Shown: positions 7,433 through 16,976, numbered from the stretch's first letter. The stretch: DNA of 35,151 nucleotides from Eubacterium sp. (GCA_024687845.1 JAILEL010000454.1:1-35151), one strand, 5' to 3'. The notes: generated by a model from the sequence alone, not told the origin. Translations and numbers: made by a program.

Positions 7433-9439
7433 ATGGCAAAAAAACCTTATTACATTACAACAGCAATTGCCTATGCATCTGGGAAGCCTCATATAGGCAA
7501 TACTTATGAGATTGTCCTTGCTGATAGTATAGCAAGATATAAGAGATTTATCGGCTATGACGTCAGATTCCAGACCGGAACTGATGAGCACGGACAGAAG
7601 ATTGAAACAAAAGCTTTTGAAGAGCTGAACACACCGAAAGAATTCGTAGATGAGAAGGCAACTGAGATTAAACGTATCTGGGATCTGATGAATACTTCAT
7701 ATGATAAGTTTATCAGAACAACAGACCCGGATCACGAGAAACAGATACAGAAAATATTTAGAAAATTATATGAAAAGGGTGACATTTACAAGGGTTCATA
7801 TGAAGGACTTTACTGTACACCTTGTGAGTCATTCTGGACCAAGTCACAGCTTGTTGACGGCTGCTGTCCAGATTGTGGACGCCCTGTTAAGGAAGCTTCT
7901 GAAGAAGCATATTTCTTTAAAATGAGTAAATATGCTCCAAAGCTTATAAAATACATTGACGAGCATCCGGAATTTATTCAGCCGGAAGCACGTAAAAATG
8001 AGATGGTAAATACCTTCCTTAAACCTGGACTTCAGGACCTTTGTGTTTCAAGAACTTCATTTAAGTGGGGTATTCCTGTTGATTTTGATAAAAAGCACGT
8101 TGTTTATGTATGGATAGATGCACTTTCAAACTATATCACTGGTCTTGGCTATGATGTAGATGGAAACAGCAGTCCTCTTTTTGATAAATACTGGCCAGCT
8201 GATCTCCATCTTATTGGAAAGGATATTCTTAGATTCCATACTATTTACTGGCCTATAATGCTGATGGCTCTGGATCTTCCGCTTCCAAAGCAGGTATTCG
8301 GACATCCATGGCTGCTTCAGAGTGATGGCAAAATGAGTAAATCCCGTGGTAATGTATTATATGCTGATGATATGGTAGATCTTTTCGGTGTTGATGCCGT
8401 AAGATATTTCCTTCTTCATGAGATGCCATTTGAAAATGATGGTGTTGTTTCATGGGAGCTCATGATTGAAAGAGTTAATTCAGATCTTGCAAATACTCTT
8501 GGCAATCTTGTTAATAGAACAATTTCAATGTCTAATAAATATTTTGGCGGTGTTGTAACAAATGCCGGAGTTAATGAAGACGTTGATGACGACCTGAAGA
8601 GAGTTGTTGGAGATACCAGACTTCGTGTAAATGTATGCATGGATAAGCTTCGTGTTGCAGATGCAATGACAGAGGTTTGGAATCTGTTCAAGAGATGTAA
8701 CAAATACATCGATGAAACTATGCCATGGGTACTCGCAAAGGATGAGAGTAAGTATGGAAGACTGAATACAGTTCTTTACAACCTTGTTGAGAGTATAACA
8801 ATTGGTGCTTCACTTCTTGAATCTTTTATGCCAGATACTTCTAAGAAGATTCTCGAGCAGCTGAATGCCCAGAAGCGTACAGTTATCGAGCTTGGTCAGT
8901 TTGGTCTTTATCCATCTGGAAATAAGGTAACTGATTCTCCAGAGATTCTTTTTGCAAGAATAGATACTGAGAAGATGCTTGCTGAAATAGAGAGATTGTT
9001 CCCATCAAAGGAACCAGAACCAGAACCGGATCCAGAGGAAGAGAGAAAGAAGGCTGAGAAGAAGGCTAAGGAAGAGAAGACAGTTCCTGATTCTGTAAAG
9101 CAGATTCAGAAGGCAATACTTACTATTGAAGATTTTGATAAAATGCAGCTTCAGATAGGTGAGGTTCTCTCCTGTGAGGAAGTACCTAAGTCAAAAAAGC
9201 TTCTTTGCTCACAGGTACAGGTTGCTGGAAAAGTACTTCAGATAGTATCTGGAATCAAGAGCTACTACAAGCCTGAAGACATGGTAGGCAAGAAGGTTGT
9301 AGTTATCACAAACCTTGCACCTGCTAATCTCGCTGGAGTTCTTTCAGAAGGAATGCTTCTTTGTGCAGAGGACGAAGAAGGTAGACTTGCTCTTCTAACA
9401 GCAGATAAGGATGTTCCTGCCGGTTCAATGATCAGCTAG
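7433..9439 (+). CDS. metG: Methionyl-tRNA synthetase
   Basis: This class I synthetase charges tRNA-Met. The 668-residue protein has the HIGH-like PHIGN near the N terminus, a zinc knuckle CTPCESF...GCCPDCG around residues 130-150, the catalytic KMSKS loop (GKMSKSRGN, about residues 299-307), an anticodon-binding helical domain, a charged linker (EPEPEPDPEEERKKAEKK), and a C-terminal EMAPII/Trbp111-like tRNA-binding domain (from about residue 565, DFDKMQLQIGEVLSCEEVP...SGI..YY). The start at 7433 is chosen because AGGAG lies seven bases upstream; an upstream in-frame start at 7400 would add a basic KQKRRRRK stretch without a ribosome site. No T-box-like leader is evident. Confidence 0.96.
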   Translation: MAKKPYYITTAIAYASGKPHIGNTYEIVLADSIARYKRFIGYDVRFQTGTDEHGQKIETKAFEELNTPKEFVDEKATEIKRIWDLMNTSYDKFIRTTDPDHEKQIQKIFRKLYEKGDIYKGSYEGLYCTPCESFWTKSQLVDGCCPDCGRPVKEASEEAYFFKMSKYAPKLIKYIDEHPEFIQPEARKNEMVNTFLKPGLQDLCVSRTSFKWGIPVDFDKKHVVYVWIDALSNYITGLGYDVDGNSSPLFDKYWPADLHLIGKDILRFHTIYWPIMLMALDLPLPKQVFGHPWLLQSDGKMSKSRGNVLYADDMVDLFGVDAVRYFLLHEMPFENDGVVSWELMIERVNSDLANTLGNLVNRTISMSNKYFGGVVTNAGVNEDVDDDLKRVVGDTRLRVNVCMDKLRVADAMTEVWNLFKRCNKYIDETMPWVLAKDESKYGRLNTVLYNLVESITIGASLLESFMPDTSKKILEQLNAQKRTVIELGQFGLYPSGNKVTDSPEILFARIDTEKMLAEIERLFPSKEPEPEPDPEEERKKAEKKAKEEKTVPDSVKQIQKAILTIEDFDKMQLQIGEVLSCEEVPKSKKLLCSQVQVAGKVLQIVSGIKSYYKPEDMVGKKVVVITNLAPANLAGVLSEGMLLCAEDEEGRLALLTADKDVPAGSMIS

Positions 9440-9509
9440 ATTAGAAAACTATAGTTGATGAACAAAACAGTTGATATATGATAAATAAATAAGAGGTAGT
9501 TTTATTCAG

Positions 9510-10247
9510 ATGAATGATAAACTGAAACATAAGAGGGGAAAGCTGATATTTTTGTTGCTCATGATTACATTTCTCCTTACTTCTTGTGGAAGTGACAAAT
9601 CTCATTATCAGGCATACGTTAAAAGCCTTATAACTGCAAATTATCTTGGAATCCCTTCGGAATATGTTAAGCTTACCGGAGCAAATGAAGAAGATGCTGA
9701 ATCTCTGTATCTTCAGAATGTAACCCGTTTAGCAGACAATCTTTCAGCCTATTATGGACTGGAAATATCCGGGGATGACGAGCTGGCACCTGCGATGGTT
9801 GACCTTTCTAAGCAGATATATGGCAAGGCTAAGTTTGATGTGGGAAAACCCTATAAGGATAATAACATTTACTATGTGGATGTAACTGTTTATCCTATAG
9901 ATATAATAAATCAGTGTGATGCTGACATGGAAGCTTACATTGACAAGTTTAATGCCGGAGTTGATGCGGGCGATTATAATAATTATACAAAAGAAGAGTA
10001 TGAGTATGAATTCGCCGGTGGAATCATAGGAATACTTGCCGATGCTGCAAATGAGATTGTTTATAGAGATCCAGTGACAGTAAAGGTGAGAATCATTACT
10101 GCAGATGAAACCTATTATATAGGCAACGAAGACCTGAGAAATATTGATCTTGCAATTATGGCAACCGACGTGAAGAAGACTGAAGCAAAGAATTCAGGTG
10201 ATGCATCAGCACCAGAATCCACCCCATCAGATGCTGGAGACAATTAG
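9510..10247 (+). CDS. Predicted lipoprotein of unknown function
   Basis: The 245-residue product begins with a basic n-region and a hydrophobic core that ends in the lipobox LLTSC (Cys about residue 26), so it should be lipid-anchored on the outer face of the membrane. The body is acidic and predicted mixed alpha/beta (SHYQAYVKSLITANYLGIPSEY...), resembling DUF5105-type Firmicutes lipoproteins in general layout, though I cannot assign the family firmly. The tail is low-complexity (SGDASAPESTPSDAGDN). AAGAGG lies 13 bases before the ATG, which is rather long. It follows metG by 70 bases in the same direction and is closed by a strong terminator. Confidence 0.75.
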   Translation: MNDKLKHKRGKLIFLLLMITFLLTSCGSDKSHYQAYVKSLITANYLGIPSEYVKLTGANEEDAESLYLQNVTRLADNLSAYYGLEISGDDELAPAMVDLSKQIYGKAKFDVGKPYKDNNIYYVDVTVYPIDIINQCDADMEAYIDKFNAGVDAGDYNNYTKEEYEYEFAGGIIGILADAANEIVYRDPVTVKVRIITADETYYIGNEDLRNIDLAIMATDVKKTEAKNSGDASAPESTPSDAGDN

Positions 10248-10262
10248 ATAGTGAATGATAGA

Positions 10263-10292
10263 AATGACCGTTTTAACAGACGGTCATTTTTT
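10263..10292 (+). terminator. Rho-independent terminator after the lipoprotein gene
   Basis: AATGACCGT (10263-10271) pairs with ACGGTCATT (10280-10288), followed by six T. Confidence 0.92.
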
Positions 10293-10356
10293 GTCATTGG
10301 GTATTGCAACATTAATATGTATATTATATCCTTTGTTATAGTATCATGTTTGTTAG

Positions 10357-10608
10357 GAATCATTAAATAAAGAAGTAGAGATAGACTATGAAGTCAGAGA
10401 ACATGAAGATGGTACATATAGCCTTCATCTTATGAAAGATGGAGTAGCAAAAGAAAAACCATGGTCTGAAGTAATTACAGTTAATGGAGATACATTGAAT
10501 TTACCAATACTGGACAATACCTTTGTGTTTACCAGATAGTAGAGCCAATTGATTTTGAAGAAATCAGAAAGTATAATGTTATGTATTGGCAATTGTTCAG
10601 TAGGTAGG
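10357..10608 (+). pseudogene. Decayed, frameshifted gene fragment
   Basis: From 10357 to 10539 one frame reads as a natural-looking protein (DYEVREHEDGTYSLHLMKDG, then PWSEVITVNGDTLNLP) but has no plausible start, because a stop precedes it. Near 10520 sense switches to the next frame, which continues VYQIVEPIDFEEIRKYNVMY to a stop at 10606-10608. Together these suggest the tail of a gene that has lost its 5' part and gained a frameshift. The family is not recognised. The fruK promoter and hairpin have formed in or beside the last part of it. The remainder of the 10293-10689 gap shows nothing else that I can support. Confidence 0.45.
10549..10577 (+). promoter_or_regulatory. Promoter of the fructose operon
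   Basis: -35 TTGATT (10549-10554), a 17-base spacer, and -10 TATAAT (10572-10577). The expected transcript begins near 10584, just in front of the inverted repeat at 10591-10658. Confidence 0.7.
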
Positions 10609-10658
10609 ATTTTATTCTTCATATATCCTAACCTTGCTGAAGCACCTACTGAACAGTT
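10591..10658 (+). promoter_or_regulatory. Inverted repeat in the fruK leader (operator or attenuator candidate)
   Basis: AATTGTTCAGTAGGT (10591-10605) pairs with ACCTACTGAACAGTT (10644-10658); the single difference would be a G-U pair in RNA. A smaller TAGGAT/ATCCTA stem (10605-10610, 10625-10630) lies inside. It sits at the start of the predicted fru transcript, 31 bases before fruK, a suitable place for binding by the DeoR-type regulator encoded in the operon or for an RNA-level control. Confidence 0.5.
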
Positions 10659-10689
10659 ACATCTGTTGTATAAGAAAGGACTGCTAAAT

Positions 10690-11598
10690 ATGGTTTACAC
10701 TGTGACCTTCAATCCATCTCTTGATTACATAGTTACTGTAGATAATATGAGACTGGGATTTACGAACAGGACAACTTCGGAGCTGATGTTACCTGGAGGT
10801 AAGGGGATAAATGTATCTATAGTTCTAAAAAATCTTGGAATTGAAAGTACTGCAATATATTACAGCGCAGGCTTTGTTGGAGAAGAGATAACAAGAAGAA
10901 TAAATGATATAGGGATAAATGCTGAAGAAATCAGGATAAAAAATGGATGTTCCAGAATCAATCTTAAGCTGAGAACAATAGAAGGCACTGAGATAAATGG
11001 AATGGGGCCGGATATCTTAGAGGACGATATAAAAACTCTTTATGAGAAGCTGGATCAGCTTCAAAGAGGGGATATACTTGTTCTTGCTGGCAGTATTCCA
11101 GCTTCTATGCCCGAAACTATTTATAGCGATATAATGGAACGACTTTCGGGCAGAGGGGTAAGATTTGTAGTTGATGCTACAAAGAAGCTGCTGATTAATT
11201 CATTAAGGTTTAAGCCATTTCTTGTTAAACCAAATAATCACGAGCTGGGAGAAATATTTGGTGTGGAACTATCTACAAGAGAAAGTGTGATTCCATATGC
11301 AAGAAGGCTTCTTGAAATGGGCGCTGAAAATGTGATTATTTCCATGGCAGGTGAAGGAGCCGTATTTGTATCTTCAGAGAATGAAGTTCTTATGTCAGAG
11401 GCGCCTAAGGGAAAGCTTATAAATGGGGTTGGCGCTGGAGATTCGATGGTTGCCGGGTTCATCGCCGGATATCTGATGAAAAATGACATGGAATACGCAT
11501 TTAAGATAGGTCTCTGCAGTGGCTCGGCCAGTGCATTTTCCGAGTATCTGGCGACGCAGGATGAAATCATGAGACTTCTTGAGTCTCTACAAAGTTAA
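10690..11598 (+). CDS. fruK: 1-phosphofructokinase (PfkB family)
   Basis: It phosphorylates fructose 1-phosphate, delivered by the adjacent PTS, to fructose 1,6-bisphosphate. The 302-residue protein opens with VYTVTFNPSLDYIV, typical of FruK. It carries PfkB signature 1 (LPGGKGINVSIVLKNLG, about residues 34-50) and signature 2 with the catalytic Asp (NGVGAGDSMVAGFIAGYL, about residues 246-263). The ATG at 10690 has AAAGGA nine bases upstream; in-frame extension further upstream would run into the leader hairpin and is rejected. fruA follows after 67 bases. The PfkB family also includes tagatose-6-phosphate kinase, but the neighbours favour FruK. Confidence 0.93.
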   Translation: MVYTVTFNPSLDYIVTVDNMRLGFTNRTTSELMLPGGKGINVSIVLKNLGIESTAIYYSAGFVGEEITRRINDIGINAEEIRIKNGCSRINLKLRTIEGTEINGMGPDILEDDIKTLYEKLDQLQRGDILVLAGSIPASMPETIYSDIMERLSGRGVRFVVDATKKLLINSLRFKPFLVKPNNHELGEIFGVELSTRESVIPYARRLLEMGAENVIISMAGEGAVFVSSENEVLMSEAPKGKLINGVGAGDSMVAGFIAGYLMKNDMEYAFKIGLCSGSASAFSEYLATQDEIMRLLESLQS

Positions 11599-11611
11599 TA
11601 TATCAATCTAA

Positions 11612-11636
11612 GGTGTTAAAAGGTGCTTTTGACACC
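11612..11636 (+). other. Stem-loop between fruK and fruA
   Basis: GGTGTTAAAAG (11612-11622) pairs with CTTTTGACACC (11626-11636) around a GTG loop, with one G-U position. It has no T tail, so it is more likely an mRNA-processing or stability element than a terminator. Confidence 0.5.
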
Positions 11637-11665
11637 ACATCATGATGCTAAGGGGGTAGAGAAGC

Positions 11666-13789
11666 ATGAGAATAACCGAACTTCTCGATAGAAATAGTAT
11701 AAATCTCCAGGCAGCGCCTAAGGATAAAAATGAAGCAATTGAGATGGCCATAGATCTCGTTGATGCTGCCGGAAAGTTGAATGATAAGGCTGAATTCAGG
11801 AAGCTTGTTTATGCTCGTGAGGAAGAAAGTACGACTGGCGTAGGCGAAGGAATAGCGATTCCTCATGGAAAGGGTGACTGTGTTGGAACTCCGGGCTTAT
11901 CAGCAATGATAATCAAGGAAGGAGTTGACTACGAATCCCTGGATAGAAATCCCGTAAATATTCTTTTTCTTATAGCTGCTCCTGAAACTGATGACAACAT
12001 ACATCTTGAGATGCTTGCTCAGTTATCAATGATGCTTATGGATGATGACTTCAGGAAGAATCTGCTTGCTGCAAAGGATGTGGATGAATTTCTTGCAGTT
12101 ATTGATGCTGCAGATGATGGCAAGAAGAGCACAGATGAGGGTAAATCCAGAACAGATATTCTGGCAGATAAAAAGCGTGGTAAGCTGAAGGTTGTCGCTG
12201 TAAGTGCCTGCCCTACAGGTATTGCACATACCTACATGGCAGCTGAAGGTCTTGAGAAAGCAGCCCAAAGAGCTGGAATAGAGATAAAGGTTGAGACCAG
12301 AGGCGCATCGGGCACTAAAAATGAGCTGACTGATGAAGAGATAGAAGCGGCTGATTATGTTGTGCTCATAACGGATACCAAGGTTCCAATGGAACGTTTT
12401 AATGGAAAGAGAATGATTCAGCGTAGAGTATCCGATGGTATCAGCAAAGCTGATGAAATAATGAATGAAGTAAAAAAGGGAAATGCACCTATATTCGTTA
12501 GTAAAACCGGCTCCAGATATATGTCGTCGATAGCTGAAATTGAAACCTCAGAGCATATTATTACTTCTGCGGATATGGGCAAAACAGGCCATCTGGTTTA
12601 CACCTGGCTGATGAGTGGTGTTTCACGTATGCTTCCCTTCGTCATAGGAGGAGGAATCCTTACAGCACTTGCTTTCCTGATAGATACAATAGCAGGATAT
12701 GGAGCAACTGGCGGAAGTAACTTCGGAAGCATAACTCCTCTGGCAGCTATGTTCAAGTACATTGGCGGGCTCTCCCTGGGACTAATGGTTCCTGTCTTAG
12801 CAGGTTATATTGCTTATGCAATTGCCGACAGACCAGGACTTGCGGTAGGATTCGTTGGTGGTATTCTTGCTGCTAATGGAAATGCGATTATTGACAATTT
12901 CACATTTTCAGAAGGTGTTCTTATAGATGGAAAGGAAATGGGGGCCTTCAGCCAGTTTATTTCACAGTTTGCATTTGAACAGCCGGCTGTGGGAACTACA
13001 GTTTCCGGATTCTTGGGAGGAATCGCGGCAGGCTTCATGGCAGGCTTTATAGTTCTTGGTCTGAAAAAACTATGTTCAAGATTTCCTTCCTCAATGGACG
13101 GTATTAAACCGACACTTATATATCCACTGATTGGAATATTAGTGGAAGGACTTGGAATGTGCTTCATAATGAATCCTATTATCGGATTTATAAATACTGA
13201 GCTTGCAAATATGCTCATGGCTATATCTGAAGCAGGAATGCTTACAATTCTTGGTCTCATTCTTGGCGCTATGATGGCTATCGATATGGGTGGCCCGATA
13301 AACAAGGCTGCTTATGTTTTTGGAACAGGAATGCTTGCGAATGCAGCGAGATACATGGAAGAAGGTATGATAGCAGATGATCCTAAGATTATTGCTTGCT
13401 ATATAGCAATGGCTTCAATTATGGTGGGAGGAATGGTTCCGCCAGTTGGAGTTGCTCTTGCCTGCTGGATATTCCCTAAGAAGTTTACTAAGGCAGAGCG
13501 TAGTTCGGCAGTTTCAAATGTAATTCTCGGAGCTTCATTTATTACTGAAGGTGCTATTCCGGTTGCAGCTGCAGATCCTCTTCATGTAATTCCATGTACC
13601 ATGGCGGGAGCGGGAGTAGCAGGATGCCTTGCGGCACTTTTCAAATGTACTTTGATGGCACCTCATGGCGGGCTTTTCGTATTTGCTACTGTAGGGAATC
13701 CACTTTTATACATAGTATCATGGCTGGTTGGCTCAGGAGTTACCTGTGTAATGCTTGGAATATTCAAGAAAACAGTGGAACAAAGGTAA
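11666..13789 (+). CDS. fruA: PTS fructose transporter, fused EIIABC
   Basis: This membrane permease imports fructose and phosphorylates it to fructose 1-phosphate. The 707 residues run EIIA, EIIB, EIIC. The EIIA-Fru domain has the phospho-histidine H67 in GEGIAIPHGKGD. The EIIB-Fru domain begins near residue 172 (KLKVVAVSACPTGIAHTY), with the phospho-cysteine about C182. From about residue 310, EIIC has many membrane segments, the motif GGPINKAAY, and a TEGAIPVAAADP segment. AGGGGG lies about 11 bases before the ATG. It sits between fruK and the DeoR regulator in one operon. The length is normal for a three-domain FruA. Confidence 0.96.
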   Translation: MRITELLDRNSINLQAAPKDKNEAIEMAIDLVDAAGKLNDKAEFRKLVYAREEESTTGVGEGIAIPHGKGDCVGTPGLSAMIIKEGVDYESLDRNPVNILFLIAAPETDDNIHLEMLAQLSMMLMDDDFRKNLLAAKDVDEFLAVIDAADDGKKSTDEGKSRTDILADKKRGKLKVVAVSACPTGIAHTYMAAEGLEKAAQRAGIEIKVETRGASGTKNELTDEEIEAADYVVLITDTKVPMERFNGKRMIQRRVSDGISKADEIMNEVKKGNAPIFVSKTGSRYMSSIAEIETSEHIITSADMGKTGHLVYTWLMSGVSRMLPFVIGGGILTALAFLIDTIAGYGATGGSNFGSITPLAAMFKYIGGLSLGLMVPVLAGYIAYAIADRPGLAVGFVGGILAANGNAIIDNFTFSEGVLIDGKEMGAFSQFISQFAFEQPAVGTTVSGFLGGIAAGFMAGFIVLGLKKLCSRFPSSMDGIKPTLIYPLIGILVEGLGMCFIMNPIIGFINTELANMLMAISEAGMLTILGLILGAMMAIDMGGPINKAAYVFGTGMLANAARYMEEGMIADDPKIIACYIAMASIMVGGMVPPVGVALACWIFPKKFTKAERSSAVSNVILGASFITEGAIPVAAADPLHVIPCTMAGAGVAGCLAALFKCTLMAPHGGLFVFATVGNPLLYIVSWLVGSGVTCVMLGIFKKTVEQR

Positions 13790-13824
13790 TGGATAAGGTG
13801 TACTAAGTAATGGGGTGATAGTAT

Positions 13825-14586
13825 ATGCTTACAGATGAACGTAAAACATACATACTTAATAAGGTCAAAAAAGAAAAAACGGTTTCTATAAAAAAACTGC
13901 ATGAGGAACTTGGTGTATCAGAATCTACGATTAGGAGAAATATCCTTGAACTCAGTAGAGAAGGAAAACTTATCAAGGTATTTGGTGGAGCAGTTGCATT
14001 AGATGAGACACCAGTTACAGAGGAACTATCTGTACAGACAAAGGAAATGATAAATGTTGCTGAAAAAAGAAGAATCGCAGAATATGCAGCATCGCTGATT
14101 GTTCCGGAAGACTATGTATATATTGATTCAGGAACAACAACTCAGTATATGATAGAATTCATAAATGAGAAGAAAGCAACTTATGTGACAAATGCAGTCT
14201 CCCACGCCAAAAAGCTGGTTAGAAAAGGAATGAGAGTATTTCTGATCGGCGGGGAGCTTAAGGAAAACACAGAAGCAATAGTTGGAGCGGATGCCATACT
14301 TCATGTTCAGAAGTATCATTTTACTAAAGGCTTCTTCGGGACAAATGGAATAAGCCATAAGCTCGGCTTTACGACACCTGACGTAAGAGAAGCGCTTATC
14401 AAACGAGTTGCAATTGAAAACACACAGCTTGGAGAACGATATATATTGGCAGACCATGATAAGTTTGGACTTTCGTCAGCGGTTACATTTGCGGACTTTG
14501 CAGGCTGCGTTACTATTACTGATAGTGAGCCTGATGCTCTATATAAGAAAGACATGGAACTTATAGTAGTTGGCCGTAAGAAGTAA
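13825..14586 (+). CDS. fruR: DeoR-family transcriptional regulator of the fructose operon
   Basis: This is a 253-residue DNA-binding repressor. The N-terminal winged helix-turn-helix reads KLHEELGVSESTIRRNILEL (about residues 23-42), followed by GKLIKVFGGAV, the standard DeoR linker. The C-terminal sugar-phosphate sensor has the family's DSGTTT (about residue 99) and KGFFGTNGIS motifs. It lies 35 bases after fruA, at the end of the operon; in many Firmicutes this gene comes first. The effector is probably fructose 1-phosphate by family analogy, and the operator may be the repeat at 10591-10658. Confidence 0.88.
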   Translation: MLTDERKTYILNKVKKEKTVSIKKLHEELGVSESTIRRNILELSREGKLIKVFGGAVALDETPVTEELSVQTKEMINVAEKRRIAEYAASLIVPEDYVYIDSGTTTQYMIEFINEKKATYVTNAVSHAKKLVRKGMRVFLIGGELKENTEAIVGADAILHVQKYHFTKGFFGTNGISHKLGFTTPDVREALIKRVAIENTQLGERYILADHDKFGLSSAVTFADFAGCVTITDSEPDALYKKDMELIVVGRKK

Positions 14587-14622
14587 CAGAATAAATCATA
14601 AAGCTAACGAATGAAGGATATT

Positions 14623-15399
14623 ATGAGCATAAAAATATTTATAGACAGATTTGATACAGAGAAAATACTTAGGGAGAAGTCTGAATTACTTAGGCTTCTC
14701 CCTAAATATCGTGTGGAAAAAGCACAAAAGTTTAAGAATGATAATGCAATGTGTGAGAGTATCGCCGCTGGAAGGCTTCTTGTGAAGGCAGTAGCAGAAT
14801 GTCTTGAGTCAGGCCTCCTTAAATCAGAATCATGCTATAAAGAATATGAAGATTTGGAACTCTCAGCAATTGCAATTCTGGATTCAAAAAAACATTCAGT
14901 AAATGACAGATTTATTTATTCAGAGGATACTATAGAAAATAATAAATGCAATGATAAGCTATACTATAACATATCTCACTCAGGTCAATATGCGGTAGTT
15001 GTCATTTCAGACAAAAGAGTTGGAATTGATATTGAATGTAAAGATGATAAAGACTTTAAAGTGACTAAGAGAATGCTCTGTGAAGAAGAAATCAGCTACA
15101 TTGGAGACAGCCAGGACAGATTCAGACAAATCTGGACGATCAAAGAGGCTTTTCTAAAATGTACGGGAAAAGGAATATCTGTCCCGCTAAACAGCTTTAC
15201 AGCGCAGTTTAACGAGACAGATAAAATAATAGATTATAATTTTATAGATAATGAAAATGATAGTATGACTCCTGTAACATCTGGTGAGATAGTATCAAAA
15301 GGCTACGAACTATCTGGACACAGGTATCATTTTGATACATTTCATAACAAGAATGGTTATGTACTCACGGTTTGTTACAGACGCGAGATCGCGCTTTAA
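14623..15399 (+). CDS. 4'-phosphopantetheinyl transferase (Sfp type)
   Basis: It transfers the phosphopantetheine arm of CoA to carrier proteins. The 258-residue protein shows the Sfp signatures: YNISHSG, then VGIDIE with the Mg-binding Asp and Glu, and the helix FRQIWTIKEAFLKCTGKG. The length fits the Sfp/Gsp class rather than the 120-residue AcpS class. ATG 14623 is preferred because AAGGA lies four bases upstream; ATG 14611 lacks a site and would add MKDI. No polyketide or non-ribosomal peptide genes are in the window, so its carrier protein is unknown. It converges on the flotillin gene with a 14-base gap between the stops and no visible terminator. Confidence 0.85.
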   Translation: MSIKIFIDRFDTEKILREKSELLRLLPKYRVEKAQKFKNDNAMCESIAAGRLLVKAVAECLESGLLKSESCYKEYEDLELSAIAILDSKKHSVNDRFIYSEDTIENNKCNDKLYYNISHSGQYAVVVISDKRVGIDIECKDDKDFKVTKRMLCEEEISYIGDSQDRFRQIWTIKEAFLKCTGKGISVPLNSFTAQFNETDKIIDYNFIDNENDSMTPVTSGEIVSKGYELSGHRYHFDTFHNKNGYVLTVCYRREIAL

Positions 15400-15413
15400 T
15401 TCTTATTGTGTCT

Positions 15414-16976
15414 TTAGAATTCAGGTATTGGATTTGGTCCACTTGAGATATCTTCTCTAAAGTCCTCATCCTCATCAGCTTCATTTTCAGTATCATTTTC
15501 AGAAGCGTTTTCAATCTTATTTACAGCTGCTTCTGCGCCAAACTTTGAACCAAGAAATGAGCTCAGTAATGAGTTGAAATCCATTCCGGTTGAATCCGTA
15601 AGCCCATCAATGGTCTGCTTAAATGATTTGGTAACATCCTCTGTAAGTCTGGCGGTATTACCATTACCATACATGGTAATTTTATCAATCTTTCCAAGTG
15701 GCTCAGCAATAGCACGAGCAACTTCTGGATACATCTTGCAGAGCATTTCTACTACAGCAGCTTCGCCGTATTTCTGCATAGCTTCAGCCTTCTTATCGAT
15801 ACCTGCAGCCTCAGCTTCAGCCTTAGCCTTGATGGCAGCAGCTTCAGCTTCACCTTTTGCTCTGATGCCTGCAGCTTCAGCTTCAGCCTTAGCCTTAATA
15901 GCTTCAGCCTGCTGCTCCATAGCATATTTCTCAGCTTCAGCCTGAATCTTCTTAGCTTCAGCTTCCTTTTCAAATTCAAACTTTCTTGCTTCAGCTTCCT
16001 TCTGACGCTTGAACAGTTCTACCTCAGCCATCTGCTGCTGACGATATCTGTCAGCATCTGCCTGCTTACGGATATTAGCATCCAGCTCTTTTTCACGAAC
16101 AGCAGCTTCCTTCTGCTTACGGGTGATTTCCTGCTCCTGCTTAGCAATATCAGCCTGAGCTCTTGTAATTTCAATTGTCTTACGTTGTGTTTCCTGCTGA
16201 ATCTCATATGCAGCATCTGCAGCAGCTTTTTTAGTATCTTCAATAGTTTTCAGCTCTGCTTTTTTGATAGAGAGGTCGTTCTGCTTAATAGCAATCTCTG
16301 TTTCTGACAGAACCTTTGCATCATTAGCTTCCTTCTGAGCCTGAGCCTGAGCGATGGCAACATCACGATCAGCATTTGCCTTTGCAATACTTGCTGATTT
16401 CTGAATAGCAGCCATGTTGTCTTGACCAAGTGCATTAATAAGATCATTTTTATCTTCAACATGCTGAATGTTGCAGGAAATGATTTCAACACCAAGTCTG
16501 TTCATATCCAGCTGAGCTTTCTCCTGAACCTGATCACCAAAGGACTTACGATCATTGCAGAGCTCTTTAAGTGTGATAGTACCAACAATCTCACGCATAT
16601 TACCCTGTAATGAATCAACAAGTGCATCAGCGATTTTCTGCTCATTCATATTCAGAAAGTTTGACATAGCCAGCTGAATTCCCATAGGATCGGTCATAAG
16701 ACGAATCTTGGCAACAGCATCAATGTTTACACCGATAAAGTCTGATGTAGGTACATAGTCGCCTGTCTTGATATCAATTGAAATCTGCTTGATCAGAAGC
16801 TCGTCCTTTCTCTCAAGGAAAGGCAGCTTAAGTCCGGCTTTACCAATAAGTACCTTAGGCTTTCTTCTGATACCTGAAATGATATAAGCTTTGTTTGGTG
16901 GTGCCTTAACGTAGCTTGTAAAAATAATTACAAAGAAAAATACAACAACAGCACCAAGAATGATATAGGTTAACAT
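15414..16976 (-). CDS. floA/yqiK-like: Flotillin-like SPFH-domain membrane protein
   Basis: Flotillins organise ordered membrane domains. The 520-residue product has one N-terminal membrane segment (TYIILGAVVVFFFVIIFTSY) and an SPFH domain to about residue 190. A long alanine/glutamate/lysine coiled coil (residues about 190-400) contains heptad-like tandem units such as AEAEAAGIRAKGEAEAAAIK. A C-terminal region follows with MYGNGNTARL and an acidic tail. The coiled coil is long as in FloT/YqiK, but whether it is FloT proper or a YqiK-like paralog is open. A strong AGGAGGG site lies just upstream on the minus strand. The long leader is described separately. Confidence 0.88.
   Translation of the reverse strand: MLTYIILGAVVVFFFVIIFTSYVKAPPNKAYIISGIRRKPKVLIGKAGLKLPFLERKDELLIKQISIDIKTGDYVPTSDFIGVNIDAVAKIRLMTDPMGIQLAMSNFLNMNEQKIADALVDSLQGNMREIVGTITLKELCNDRKSFGDQVQEKAQLDMNRLGVEIISCNIQHVEDKNDLINALGQDNMAAIQKSASIAKANADRDVAIAQAQAQKEANDAKVLSETEIAIKQNDLSIKKAELKTIEDTKKAAADAAYEIQQETQRKTIEITRAQADIAKQEQEITRKQKEAAVREKELDANIRKQADADRYRQQQMAEVELFKRQKEAEARKFEFEKEAEAKKIQAEAEKYAMEQQAEAIKAKAEAEAAGIRAKGEAEAAAIKAKAEAEAAGIDKKAEAMQKYGEAAVVEMLCKMYPEVARAIAEPLGKIDKITMYGNGNTARLTEDVTKSFKQTIDGLTDSTGMDFNSLLSSFLGSKFGAEAAVNKIENASENDTENEADEDEDFREDISSGPNPIPEF

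Noticed and set aside
12814..13305. Minus-strand open frame of 163 codons inside fruA
   Set aside because: It is fully antisense to the EIIC membrane domain, with proline- and isoleucine-rich sequence typical of a shadow frame.
15574..15979. Alanine/serine-rich frames and repeated DNA units inside the flotillin gene
   Set aside because: The repeats encode the heptad-like coiled coil of flotillin. They are not a CRISPR array or a separate gene.
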